Of a stretch of DNA of 64,000 nt, positions 11,802-22,702 are shown piece after piece. The notes below the pieces were generated by a model. The model was not told the DNA's origin. It searched no databases and saw only the letters and a list, made by a program, of their open reading frames with translations. The stretch is from contig JAFREE010000025.1 of NCBI GenBank assembly GCA_019400425.1, positions 62,001 to 126,000 of the forward strand. Reading direction: 5' to 3'. Both the position numbers and the translations under genes were made by a program. The DNA is from Hymenochaete sp. R1 (lineage: Eukaryota > Basidiomycota > Agaricomycetes > Hymenochaetales > Hymenochaetaceae). Position 1 is the first letter of the stretch. Every line of letters begins with the position of its first letter.

Positions 11802-14198
11802 GGAACGGAGTGGGATCACCTTTAGAAGTTTTAAGGGGCTCGACTTATGTCTAGTTAGAAGTTTGTAAGTTAAAGTTGTGACATCCAATACATCTCAGAT
11901 GTTCTCACCTCGATTTGTGTTTCGTTTGAAACATTAGAAACTCGTGCCTTCCAAGTCGGCTGCTTTGTTCTTTCCTTGCATATCAGACAAGCATTATTTC
12001 CGTTGCCTTGATTAGGGCGGCCTGAACGATTTTGATATCTCCATTATCAACACTAAGTTGCACTACAGCCTACCGATGGGAAGTGAAGCCTGATATGCAG
12101 GCTCAGTCGAAACGTGAAGCAGCTGTAGGCTAAGCAAGAATATCAGAGTCTCACAACTGCCTAAGCAGCCAACTATCTCGACGCATTCAAGCTCGCTTTG
12201 AAGGACATAGGTAAATTATCCACTCACTACTTTTAATCGAACCTGACTGTCACCCGAGTTATACCTTCCGTCATCGTGTCTGAACCCGAACGCTGCCCCG
12301 CGCGGCCATAGCCCACAGCACCAGTCCCGCTTCGTTCATATTCAGTCTCTAAGATGACCCGGGAGTCTGAGTCGGTCTAAGAAAGAAGCGGGACTGATAA
12401 TCAGTCTATTTCGAAACTTTAGTCGGCAACCGTGACGATCACGAGGCTACACGCTCACCCTCATTCTCGATAGGTTAGTTCGCCACATCTGCTTTCCTTA
12501 AGGCTGACTGAATAAATAATCCGCCCCGGGATAAAACTGTCCTCTTTTCTAGTTCAGCCAGAACCATGATAGTCGAAATTGCTCTGCCCATCCTTTGTTA
12601 GCTTCGCTGGCATCGCATTCCATTCATGTCTTGTAGTGCGGACCGACGGTCAGCTCGCTCGAGTAAGTTGTCCATACCCGTTTGCCCATGCCCAAATGTT
12701 GATCTCTGCGACCAGCCTCAACTGCGGTTAGGATTGTATAGTATTTGGTGTCTCCAAGTCGGCTGGCGGTCGAGCTTGAGTCGATTAGTTGGAAGCCGAG
12801 TATTCAGCTTGCCAACCCTCATCGATTTTTGCTTTTCACAAGCAATCAGCCACCCCCAGTCCCGTTCACCTCGTTCGCCCCCCCAAACCATTACAGTTGG
12901 ATTTAGCGCAGTGAGCAGTAATTGTCAGCACGCATAAATGAATACTTATGCTGCGCAAGGCCGACATTCGAAAGCTACTACGGCCAGTCGCTTCGTTGCG
13001 ATCCCGACCATCCGCATCGTCCGACTTAGTGACTTAAGTCTAGCCGAAGATGAGGTTAGCTTTTTAGGCTCATTTAAAACCGAACGCTGTTCATGCCACT
13101 ACCAGCCCATGCCACAGATCAGTACAAAACAGGGAACACGTTACCAGCCCTTCTTCGTTACTCCCTCCTACCATCTTGGTCTTCCCTCTGATCTGCTGTC
13201 TATGCCTTTGCTCTAGGTATCTGGCTTTGGCTCTGGGGCTTGATGTTGGCTACTACGTCCTGGTCTATGAGAAAATCTCTGGCACAAGTATCAGAGTACC
13301 ACGTGAAGTTCTCCCATAATCTCGGTGCTCGTCTCTGGCCTGAGTGGCACTGGCACATACACTACGCTCTCAACTGCAGACTGACTATGACTCTGACACT
13401 GGGCTAGGACCTTCTGCCTGGGTACTTATGCATGCTGATGGATACTCGAAGGCTGCAACTCCTCACTGATTACACACGGCTCTTCTCATCAAGTGGCATA
13501 CCTGGGATCTACATACTTGCCACTGTGTTTCTAACGTCTGAACTAGAACTGGAACAATCTTGAATGCCAAGACGTTTGCATCTCTGGAAGTTTGAATCGA
13601 GCTACTAGTAAATGCTTGACCTGACCTTGGAACACTTCTATTCCTAGCTGCACTGGAAGGCTTCTTCTAGTGACTCGTAGTTTCTAAGGCTTCGTAAAGC
13701 AAAATTGGTGTGTCGAGGCACCACATTGACGACTGTGGGATGTGGGCAGCTTAAGGTCGGTAAGTGTTCGTTATACTTGTATTAACAATGACTAACGGAC
13801 TCAAATCAGAGAAGTTGCAAATTTTAACAGATAATTTGTGGGACTGTGAAGGGCTTGCTCGTAAGCGCAGTCCGTTCAGAGAAAAACTTGGAAATTGTTA
13901 GCGATTGTAAGTAAGAGCAATAATTTATTTGACGTTAATGCTTCGTTACTGATTTTCTTTCTATTATATTATAAAATTTCCTGCGAGCGATTCGAATACA
14001 TGTTGAAGAAGGCCATTCCAACAAAATAAGTGGATTTATTATATTGTTCAGACGAATCTCACAAATATTCTCAAGAACTAGGAATACATTCAATGCCAGT
14101 AGCACATGGAAAATGCATATTTTCTCGCAAAATAAAGGCCCGAACAAATACATACAAAGTGAGTAAACTTGCCTTATTTAGAGCAAATGGCCTGTGCA
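11802..14198. repeat. Repeat-bearing intergenic tract rich in CAGCC words
   Basis: About 2.4 kb with no convincing gene. From about 12.6 to 13.1 kb the plus strand carries many CAGCC/CAGTC words, as in the tract right of BMT2. A diverged copy of a roughly 0.2 kb direct repeat occupies 13078-13300. The last part (about 13.9-14.2 kb) is AT-rich. Open frames such as 12626-12937 match nothing known and overlap the repeat-like sequence. This looks like degraded transposon or minisatellite material. Confidence 0.5.
13078..13300 (+). repeat. Direct repeat copy A
   Basis: This segment is clearly similar, in the same orientation, to 18629-18860. Shared blocks include gggaacacgttaccagccc, ggtcttccctctgatctgct, ggggcttgatgttggctact and the closing caagtatc.gag.acc. 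The two copies differ by substitutions and by a C-run and pyrimidine insertion in copy B. Neither has a coherent open reading frame. It may be a solo terminal repeat or a piece of a dispersed element. Confidence 0.75.
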
Positions 14199-14297
14199 CC
14201 AATCCATCCCTTTGTCTCGCTGTTCAGAAAAAACAAGTGCAAATACTTTCTACTCTCCAACCAATTAGAGCCACGAATCCTTCCCTTTATCTCGCTG
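14199..14297 (+). repeat. Tandem duplication in the zinc-finger promoter
   Basis: Two near-identical 22-base blocks, aatccatccctttgtctcgc at about 14202 and aatccttccctttatctcgc at about 14276, lie about 74 bases apart. Each is followed by an A-rich stretch (ttcagaaaaaacaa and caaaaaaccaa). They sit just upstream of the CCAAT and TATA elements and could be duplicated regulatory sites. Confidence 0.6.
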
Positions 14298-14302
14298 CAA
14301 AA

Positions 14303-14327
14303 AACCAATCCAAGGATGAGATATAAA
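14303..14327 (+). promoter_or_regulatory. CCAAT and TATA elements of the zinc-finger gene
   Basis: A ccaatcc box lies at about 14305 and tataaa at 14322-14327. The TATA box is 110 bases before the start codon at 14437, a plausible fungal core promoter spacing. This rests on sequence match only. Confidence 0.5.
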
Positions 14328-14436
14328 GCTCGGGGGTCAGGATGCTCTCTGAACCACCCCAGCTTCTCTCTACACTGCTTACTTCGAGCCTTACTACCCT
14401 CCGAGTCCTCCACCTCCAATATCCCTCCACTTTGAA

Positions 14437-15459
14437 ATGCCTCGCGCCGTTCCAGTCCATATCTGCCCTTCATGCAACAAAGAGTTCACTCGGTACTTCG
14501 AGTTCAATCGTCATGTCGAGACTCATTCCCGGAATAGGATGTGAGTACCACTACTACTAGTAGTCGCTCTTGTGTGGTCCACTCGTCGTGCTCTATACTG
14601 ACGTCTATTGTGTCTTTGTAGAATGCACAACTGTCCATATCCTGGTTGCCTACACTCGACAAGTCAACAACATAATCTGAAGACTCATTACAATGCGATA
14701 CAGTACGTTCCTCCTTTGAGCCACATACTCGCTCGCTGAGACTAATTCACTCCGTCCAGTCTCAAGGTCAAACTTTACAAATGCCAGATTGATGGATGCT
14801 CGTTTGATAGTGCGGACAATTCATCCCTCATTCGACATGAGAAGAAACGACATGGCTACTATCGGAAGGAAGCGAAACTCACGGCTCGGGCTAAAGCAGG
14901 CGGCAGGAAGTCTACTTCAAGTTCAAGTCGCTCCACCGAGTCCAAACAAAGCTCTCTTATGGATGAGCTCGATGAGTTATGGGCCGAACTATGCACTATA
15001 AACCCTAGCTTGGCATTGATTGGATCGTCCTCGTCACCTTCTACATTATCGTCTGCAGCAGCATCCCCACCGCAGTCGGTGTCGTCGCCGTCTCCGTCGT
15101 CGTCGTCAAGCTCATCACCAGCACAGATGCCCCCGCCGCTATACCTTCCATCCGCACAAGGCTTGATGTCAGAAGAAGAGTTGGCTTTCATCAATTCCTC
15201 ACCACTCTATCCAGCTGTACAGCCTAGTGCTGCTCCCAATGCCACATACGATCTCGACTTCAATGCACTTGGCTTAGGAGTGCCTCAACCGGATCTCTTC
15301 CAATACAATATGCCAATCTCCATTGATACGCTTTCCCAGCAATATCTTCCTCAACCTTTCAACTGCCCCGAGTTGCCACTTCTAGATGTCAACCTTCAAC
15401 CATCTGTATACCCATTTCCGGACGCTTTCAATGCACAACCGTTCTATTTTCAAGTTTGA
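14437..15459 (+). CDS. C2H2 zinc-finger protein with Ser/Pro-rich activation-like tail
   Basis: This is a probable DNA-binding transcription factor. Three exons (14437-14540, 14622-14702, 14760-15459) join to 294 residues. Three consecutive C2H2 fingers occupy about residues 9-83. Finger 1 is CPSCNKEF...NRHVETH (C-x2-C-x12-H-x3-H). Finger 2 is CPYPGC...LKTHYNAIH and finger 3 is CQIDGC...LIRHEKKRH (both C-x4-C-x12-H-x4-H). An intron falls next to each of fingers 1-2 and 2-3. A basic region (KLTARAKAGGRKS) follows finger 3. The rest is a Ser run and Pro/Leu/Asp-rich low-complexity sequence resembling an activation region. No orthologue name can be assigned. Its 3' end is only 0.25 kb from BMT2 on the same strand. 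Confidence 0.88.
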
Positions 15460-15711
15460 CTTTTATTGATCGTGCTTTTCGTATTTGCTTTATTTCGACA
15501 ATATTCTCACATTCAAATCATTATATCTCCACTTCATACACTTGTATATCGTTTCACCCCTAACACTCGAATGATTTGTATTGGAACCTCTAGTGAACAA
15601 ATGTTAGTTGTAAAAGAACCACAAATATTGCGACGCTTCGAGCCACAGCATATTACGTAAGCTTGCTTAAGCATTTCGGTCCGTGACTCCAGATTTCACT
15701 TGAAAGTTGAC

Positions 15712-16836
15712 ATGGGAGCACGACGTCGAAAGATTCCTGTAACCTCATCTGGAACACCAACCCATCATGCATCATCTTCATCGTCACCTTCAAGATGTCC
15801 TGGATCTAATCTGAAACATGGCACTTCAGCAAACCCTCACACATCTGCCCGTGTCATTCGGCGCTTTCATGTCCTCCTCAAGCGCAAGGCACAGCTCAAG
15901 AAACAACTCACGACCCTACCATTCTCAGACAGACGTGGACGTGGAATTAGAGATGATGAAATGATATATGAAGAACAATTGAGGAGAGTTGAGAGTGAGA
16001 TTGAGGAGATGGGTGGATTAGGGGCGTATCAACGAATGTCAACGATCGGACAGGGAAAGGATCGAGGTGGTGGGAGTGAAAGTGTCTTTATCACTTGGCT
16101 TGTTGAGTTGAGTGTCCGGGACGAATTTGAAAGCATTGGAAAAGGAAAGGGAAAGGCTACTAGTAGCAACAAGCTAAGGTAAGCTATTTCACTCGTTGTG
16201 TCCGCAATCGAGAGCTGACTGTTGTTAGCCTCCTCGAAGTCGGTGCTCTCAAACCTGATAATTACATATCATGCTCGAACTGGATGGAAGTCACTCCTAT
16301 TGACCTTCGCTCGAATCATTTCAACATTCTTGAGCAAGACTTTCTGCAGATGGACCTAGAAACAAACTCAAGGAAGTGGGATGCCATTAGCCTGAGCTTG
16401 GTTGTGAATTTTGTACCTGAGCCGAAGGATAGAGGTGTGTCATGTTCTTTATTAGAGGATCAGTTGGTGCTGAATTCAGTGTCGGTTTTGTAGGAAGGAT
16501 GCTGAGATATGCGTATACGATGCTGAAGACTGGCGGATGGCTATTCCTCACAGTAAGCTATTACTCCTCTCGCAATACAGTACCTTGAATCAAGCTAACG
16601 ATTGTAGCTTCCTCTTCCATGTGTTTCAAATTCACGATATCTCACTCAGGACCACCTGTATGAGCTCATGGAAGTAGTCGGGTTCAAGAAGATCCGGTCA
16701 CGCTGGAAAGTGGGAGGGAAGATGGCATACTGGTTGTTCAGGAAGCGTGAAGCATGTACTTCTTTGGACACGATACGATTTGGAAAGAAAACAGTATTGA
16801 GGGAAGGAAAAAGGAATAACTTCTGTATCTTATTGT
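15712..16836 (+). CDS. BMT2: 25S rRNA (adenine-N1)-methyltransferase Bmt2
   Basis: Bmt2 is a nucleolar SAM-dependent enzyme that makes an m1A in domain IV of the large-subunit rRNA (A2142 in yeast). The basic N terminus (MGARRRKIPVTSS) is followed by a helical region RVIRRFHVLLKRKAQLKKQL. Then come family blocks LLEVGALKPDNYISCSNW, TPIDLRSNHFNILEQDFL, DAISLSLVVNFVPEPKDRG, MLRYAYTMLKTGGWLFL and LPLPCVSNSRYLTQDHLYEL. These include the SAM-binding acidic and glycine positions. Three introns are removed by GT-AG sites that keep these blocks intact. An in-frame Met at 15700 adds four residues; the 15712 start is preferred because it opens the basic head. The stop falls at a possible splice donor (ttgtgagt), but using that donor would only create another immediate stop. 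Confidence 0.9.
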
Positions 16837-19809
16837 GAGTACCTTTCGGCATATACTTAGTTTCATGTATTCAATCAGTGTTTCATTCCAGGTAGTGGTC
16901 AGTCGTCATGCTGTGATTTTCTGTTTCTGGCTTCAATCGGTAAGTCAGCCTCCTCAATGCACAGGACCAGTCCCAATTTTCAAACACTCTGCGTCAGCCC
17001 TCGTCGCCTTGAGATGTCTCAGGCGGGCGTTTGGAACGAAAACCGATGTCAGCTGAAGCATACTCTGCGACATCCAGACTAAATTCGAATGTACACCCAT
17101 CCGAGTCGGGGCTAACGTGAAGCTATTCTATCTCGGATTCTGATCTGCGCTGAATGTCAGCCTGAGGATGACAATGGGTTGGCAACGAATCGCGACTGGG
17201 CTCAGGAGACCAGTCTGATTCGGGATATGCGGTGCAGTACGCAGATTCATGAGGGAGGCTGGGGAATGCGTCAGCCGCAACAGTCAGCTCGCGCTTCCTT
17301 CATGAAAGAGATTTAACGTTCCACTCCGATCGATGCTGGCAGTTAGCCGAAATATCGAATATATGGCACCTGGTCTGAACACGAATGCTGGTCTCACCAG
17401 CCTACAAGTGATTATGGTTTCAGCCTCATTCATTACGATGGTCTGGATTTGAATTTCAGTCTTCATCTAAGGACATCCCAAGGACGTGGCAGGCAGATGG
17501 CTGGTCTGGATTTGAACCAGGGTATATGCCAGCCTCAATTCATCTTACCACTACCCTACCAACGGTTGGATGCTCGAGCGACGATCTTAATCGTGACAGA
17601 TTACCGTCTCTATTTGAACGTGTGTCAGCCTCGCATGCATCAATGCGTGGATTTCAATATCACTACATTGAGGCTGGACGATAGCCTGGACTGAGAGCCA
17701 AGCTTGGATGCCGACCTCTCTAACCCAGCCTCGATCGCGCATGGTCCGAACCCAGACATCCAGCTTTGTGCATGCACCAGCCACCCAAGCAGTCCGTGCA
17801 CGTTGTTCAAATGTGGACCGCAAGTGCCGCAGTTGGTGACCAGCCGCTATAAATCCATTCGATTATAGCCCCCAGCCTCACATTTCAGGGCAGTCTGAAA
17901 GGTGTCAGCCCAAGAGTACTGAATGATTCAGTAGATTAATACTAGACTCCGACGTTCAAGTTTTATTCAAGGTCGATGGACGATCATTGCTCTCTTACGA
18001 CTCTCCAGTTCGTGAGACGGATTTGAAACCTCTCGATGTCTTCGTGACTTCCATCGTTTCCCGTGTCCATTCATCGCGATCGAGGCTGCTGAAAGTCAGC
18101 ACTTCCCGATTTCGTCTATCGGGTCAGATACGATCAACAACTCATGCCCGCCAAGCGCCGTCAGTGTCATTCAAGTTCGTGATATTGTTAAGAGCATCCT
18201 TCTTCGATCCAGACGCTAGCCCGTGGATGAGGCTGACAGTAGGGTACGGCGGTCTGTTTGCTCACTGTCTTAGTGATACCAGCCCTGGCTGTGATTTTGG
18301 CTTAGCTCTGACCGATCTCTCAATATGGGCTGACGGAGCTAAACGCAGATCTAGGGAATGTCTAGAATTCAGAGGAGAGAAAGAGACATGCCAGCCTCCA
18401 TTGGTCAGCCCCACGGATTCTGTACCTGCGGATGAGAAGGATATTAGATTCGTCCAAGTGCGCCTGTCCACATATTACACACTTTACTCTTTTGCAGATG
18501 CTAGCCTCAAGAGCAGTTGGGTTTCGTACGTAATCCGCCTTTCCAAGTTGTTTTGCGGCGGTTTCCAGTCCCGGTCAGAATCTCGTACCCCTGGATGGCT
18601 TTTCCCGCTGGTCTCCCCGGGCTGGTCTGAAATCGAACGCAGTCCATGTCAGCCCATCATCAGTACAAAATAGGGAACACGTTACCAGCCCCCCCCCCCC
18701 CTCTCTTCTCTTCTTCGTTACTTTCTCCTGCCACCTTGGTCTTCCCTCTGATCTGCTGTCCATCCCTTTGCTCTGAGTCTCTGGCTTTGGCCCTGGGGCT
18801 TGATGTTGGCTACTGCGCCGTGGACTATGAGGTAACACCCGGCGCAAGTATCGGAGCACCGCTGCAAGACCTTCTGTAATTTTGAAGCTTGACTTTGGTT
18901 TGGTAAGCGGGCGGCACGAGCAACCAAGTCCTCGACGGTCCGTCGTTCTTTTCTTGCGATATGGTAGCCTGAGATCACGACGAACTTGTGAGTTCTTATT
19001 GAAATCTTCGCTTTTTTTTCTTGATACTCGCTACCTCGTTGTTCTAGATCTCAAACATCAAACAGCATGTTCAATCTTGACCTTCCACTTAATGCCTTGG
19101 TGAGCTCTGATCCGGAGTAGGTCCATAGTCTTGTATTGCCGCGGCATATACTTCTGAAAACCAGGAACCCTTGTGTGGTGGCTCTTCTTGGGACTATTTA
19201 GACCAATCTCACTCTCCGCACCTCAGATTGATGCAACGTGCGTTTCTTCTGTGCTTGTTTCGCCTGGGGCATTGCCCTGGCTCACTGTCACTTCCCAGAA
19301 TCCGGATCTGAATCACCGACTTCATCTTGTGCAGTAGTCGACTGTGACTAGGAGGGCAGTGTAGGTTGCAACATCCGTATCCTATCCTATGCTGGCTGGG
19401 CAATAGTAGTAAACAGAGTCTTTTCATGCTAATTTTGCTAAGTCTGTGAACTAAGCGTAGTAGCTGTAACGCGGAGAACGGGTGCCGGATAATAGAGGAA
19501 CCCGGTAGAACAGTGAGGGGTTGGAACTTTTCAGTGTACTGGTAGTTAACTTTTGCAGTAATGAGAATATAATTATGAAAATGCTTTCTTCAAAATTCTT
19601 GTCTGGCAACTTCTTGAGGATGAATGGGGTCCGAAAAGACCGGAGGTGTACTGCTTTCACGGCGACTTTCGGAAAACACGTGCAATCACGGGCCGCCGCC
19701 GGACATTGACGGGCAATATTAACGGCGGCCAACTCAGCCAACTTGAACTGCATTACATTGAGTCTACCATATTGCACTCGCCTTCCTTCGTCTATGAGTC
19801 GGATGCATC
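16837..19809. repeat. CAGCC-rich repeat tract and dispersed repeat before DLD1
   Basis: About 3 kb with no convincing gene. From about 16.94 to 18.70 kb the plus strand is studded with TCAGCC, CCAGCC and GGTCTG words, for example at about 16944, 17157, 17420, 17529, 17624, 17724, 17871 and 18391. Phrases such as ggtctggatttgaa recur twice (about 17440 and 17504). Spacing is close to 100 bases in the middle, suggesting a badly decayed tandem array. A roughly 0.2 kb dispersed repeat closes the tract at 18629-18860. The frame at 17987-18673 is long (228 codons) but lies inside the repeat and has no recognisable domain. From 18.9 to 19.8 kb I see only the DLD1 upstream region. Confidence 0.5.
18629..18860 (+). 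repeat. Direct repeat copy B
   Basis: This is the partner of the copy at 13078-13300, in the same orientation and about 5.55 kb downstream. It contains an added run of thirteen C (18689-18701) followed by a CT-rich stretch. The pair encloses the zinc-finger gene and BMT2. Confidence 0.75.
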
Positions 19810-22228
19810 ATGTTTAGCCGCCTCCTTCATCGACGGGCTAATACCTTTCGACTGCATCGTACGATTACAACATCAAGTGGATTGTCGAAAAATAAGATAG
19901 GCGGTCTGGTGGCAGGTATTGTTTTCTTCAGCCTTGGTTATGCAGCCCACGGGTACCTTCAAGGACGGACTACCACTCTCTCTACTATCACAACGAAGAC
20001 CTGGAGAGACGTAGATTATGGATCACATTCGAATATTAGACGTGCCATTGAGGCTCTAAAAACAGCCCTACCAGATGGTGCAGTTATCACGGTACGAGCT
20101 CAGTGTTGACGTTGTACCTCTATCTATCAAGCTGAAGCTAACGAAATATGCTATACAATGAAGGAACCCGCTGCTCTACAAATATATGGTTTCTCCGATG
20201 CAAGCTATCATCCAAGCTCACCCCATGTCGTCGTCGTAAGGCCAAAAAACACTAAAGATGTCAGCATGATAGTCAAGACAGCGAGCACGTTTAGGGTGCC
20301 TGTGGTGCCGTATGGTGGAGGAACAAGCCTGGAAGGACATTATAGCGGGGTGAGCATGAATGTCAACTTCCTTTAATACATCTCACCCGTAGCTAAATAC
20401 GACAGGTTAAGCCGGGATCTATTTGCATTGACATGGACAGTATGAACCAGATACTCCAAATCAACGGTAAGGGCTGCCACTGATTTCAGGCAAAGTTTCG
20501 TATTTTATTTTCATTTTCGTTTTCGGCAGAGGACGATGGCGATTTAACATGTCAAGCTGGGGCGAGATGGGAAGACATCAACCTTACGCTGAAAGAGAAA
20601 GGGATTCCGTTATTCTTCCCTGTGAATCCTTCCATAACCAGAAAATTGGTAATCTCTGACAAATTATATTAAGCTGGACCCAGGTCCTGGCGCCGTGCGT
20701 TTTGATTCGTTATTTTGAAACCAGATGGACTGATGAACATCGTGGTAGACTATTGGCGGAATGATTGGGACAGGTTGCTCAGGAAGTAAGAGTGACGTCG
20801 TGTATTCTTTGCTATTGATTCTGATTGGCCATAAGCCAATGCTGTTCGATATGGGACTGCAAAGGCCGAATGGTTCTTAAATGTGGTCGGTGAGAATCTC
20901 CAACTCCTCCTTTCTGCGTTTTAACCCAGTAAATTTCCCCAGACCGTTGTATTGCCAAACGGCGAGGTTATAAAAACACGCCGACGGGCTCGTAAGTCCT
21001 CCGCTGGCTTCGATACGACAAAGCTCTTTGTTGGCGCAGAGGGAACCCTCGGGATTGTGACTGAAGGTATTGTCTTTGGAAATTGCGTTTTACAATCAAA
21101 TGAACCATACCGTTTGTACAGCTACGTTAAGGCTGGCGCCGCTGCTTCCAACGAAAGTAGCCCTCGTCCAATTTCCTGATGTCCAACTTGCTGTGAATGC
21201 TGTACAGGAAATCTTGAGATCGCCGTATGGCAACAATATTCGTGCGTATTTAGAACAGCCATGATCCTGCCAACTAAATATCCTACAGAATGCATTGAGC
21301 TTGTTGACGATTTCAGTGAGTTCCTGGTTTTTTATTTATTTATTTCTATCAGGCAGGCGCACTAACCCATTATACAGCCATTGCCTCCATCAACGCGGCA
21401 GGTACGGTGGACCGTACATATCCAGAGAAAGACTCGCTTTTTTTCAAGATCCAAGGTTCAGATGATTCCATTAAAGCGACCGCGAAATCTATACGATCAA
21501 TTGTGGACCGCCACGAAGGAAGTAATTTTCAATTTGCAGCAACAGACGAAGAAGCGAGTTCTCTCTGGGAGGCTCGTAAATATGCGTTAATGTCTGTCAT
21601 TGCTGCTGTAGAGGGAAGTCGAGCGTGGACGACAGATGTCTGGTATGTGTCCGACCTTCAGCTGTTTGGGTGCCGTTTTTTAAAAAAAGAAATTTACAGT
21701 GTACCTGTGTCAAAGCTGCCTCAGCTGGTTCATGAGACAAAGCAAGATATCGCAAGCTGTGGCCTAAAGGCGGGTGTGGTTGGGCATGTCGGAGATGGTA
21801 ATCCAACTTACATCCCTGTATACAATTAAATGTTGATGTTCGACCGCAGGGAACTTCCACGCCTTGATTCTGTTCAAAAATAAGGACGAACTGCAGCTGG
21901 TAAGCGAGTGCGTTCATCGGCTGGTCCATCGGGCTCTAGCATTGGACGGAACTTGTGAGTCTACATTGCCTCATTTCCCTTACAATGTCAAGTTATTCTT
22001 TCAGGTACCGGTGAGCATGGAGTTGGGGTCGGAAAGAAAGAATATCTAGAGGACGAATTAGGAGAGGGGACGGTCGATTTAATGAGGATAGTAAAGAATG
22101 CGATTGACCCTCAGCATATAATGAATCCAGGAAAGGTAAGTCGCTTTGGGTCGACTGTGGAACGACAAAACTCAGATACCTTTCAGCTGTATCCCGACAG
22201 AAAGCACAGTGGCAAATCGAACAAATAG
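19810..22228 (+). CDS. DLD1: D-lactate dehydrogenase (cytochrome c), mitochondrial
   Basis: This FAD enzyme oxidises D-lactate to pyruvate and passes electrons to cytochrome c at the mitochondrial inner membrane. The start [18 protein letters not shown] is an arginine-rich mitochondrial presequence. It is followed by a hydrophobic anchor ([19 protein letters not shown]). The FAD-binding type 4 (PCMH) domain shows [29 protein letters not shown] and [34 protein letters not shown] follows. The C-terminal FAD-oxidase domain has [10 protein letters not shown] joined to FHALILF across an intron, and [14 protein letters not shown], with the conserved His residues. IMNPGKLYPD is near the end. At least ten short introns interrupt the gene, and each junction named here restores a family motif. 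No truncation is seen. Confidence 0.92.
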
Positions 22229-22641
22229 ATGTAAAGAGACACTTCTGAAGAATGGACTAAAGGCTTGCTTTAGGGGACAACTGACTTTAGCACACTATGT
22301 GCTACTCTAAAATGCAAGTTTGAGGAGTCCTATTGATTTACTTTATTTTTTTCTTCCTTTCCATGCTCTTGTCACGCGAGTCTTGCAACTGCTCTCATTT
22401 TTTTTTCAATCTTCGTGTTGTACCATGTTTATATCTGAATTGAACATATATGGCATTCACCTGTCATGAATTTGCCCACAAGTATAGAATTATATGTGAT
22501 GAGTCGTGCAGTCACTTCATCTTTGAGCCGCATTTTACACCGTGCTATCATCCCCGGATGCAGTCTCAAGAGGACCATGCGCCAAAATATCCAGCACGAT
22601 TGTGTGCACAGTAGACATACTTACAAATGATAAGTTATTCT

Positions 22642-22681
<40 letters not shown>

Positions 22682-22702
22682 GAAGGAATGTACAACTAAG
22701 AA
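22229..22702. other. Convergent 3' ends of DLD1 and YME2
   Basis: This 474-base stretch lies between two convergent genes. It is AT-rich and holds an AG microsatellite near its right end. No gene is seen. It should contain both polyadenylation regions. Confidence 0.45.
22645..22674 (+). repeat. (AG)15 microsatellite
   Basis: Fifteen uninterrupted AG units, preceded by TCTC, lie 29 bases beyond the YME2 stop codon. Confidence 0.95.

Noticed and set aside
17987..18673. 228-codon plus-strand frame
   Set aside because: It lies wholly inside the CAGCC-rich repeat tract and partly overlaps the direct repeat. It is probably a by-product of repeat composition.
18689..18701. Run of thirteen C considered as a regulatory G-quadruplex
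   Set aside because: It is a single homopolymer inside a repeat copy, without the four separated tracts a stable quadruplex normally shows.
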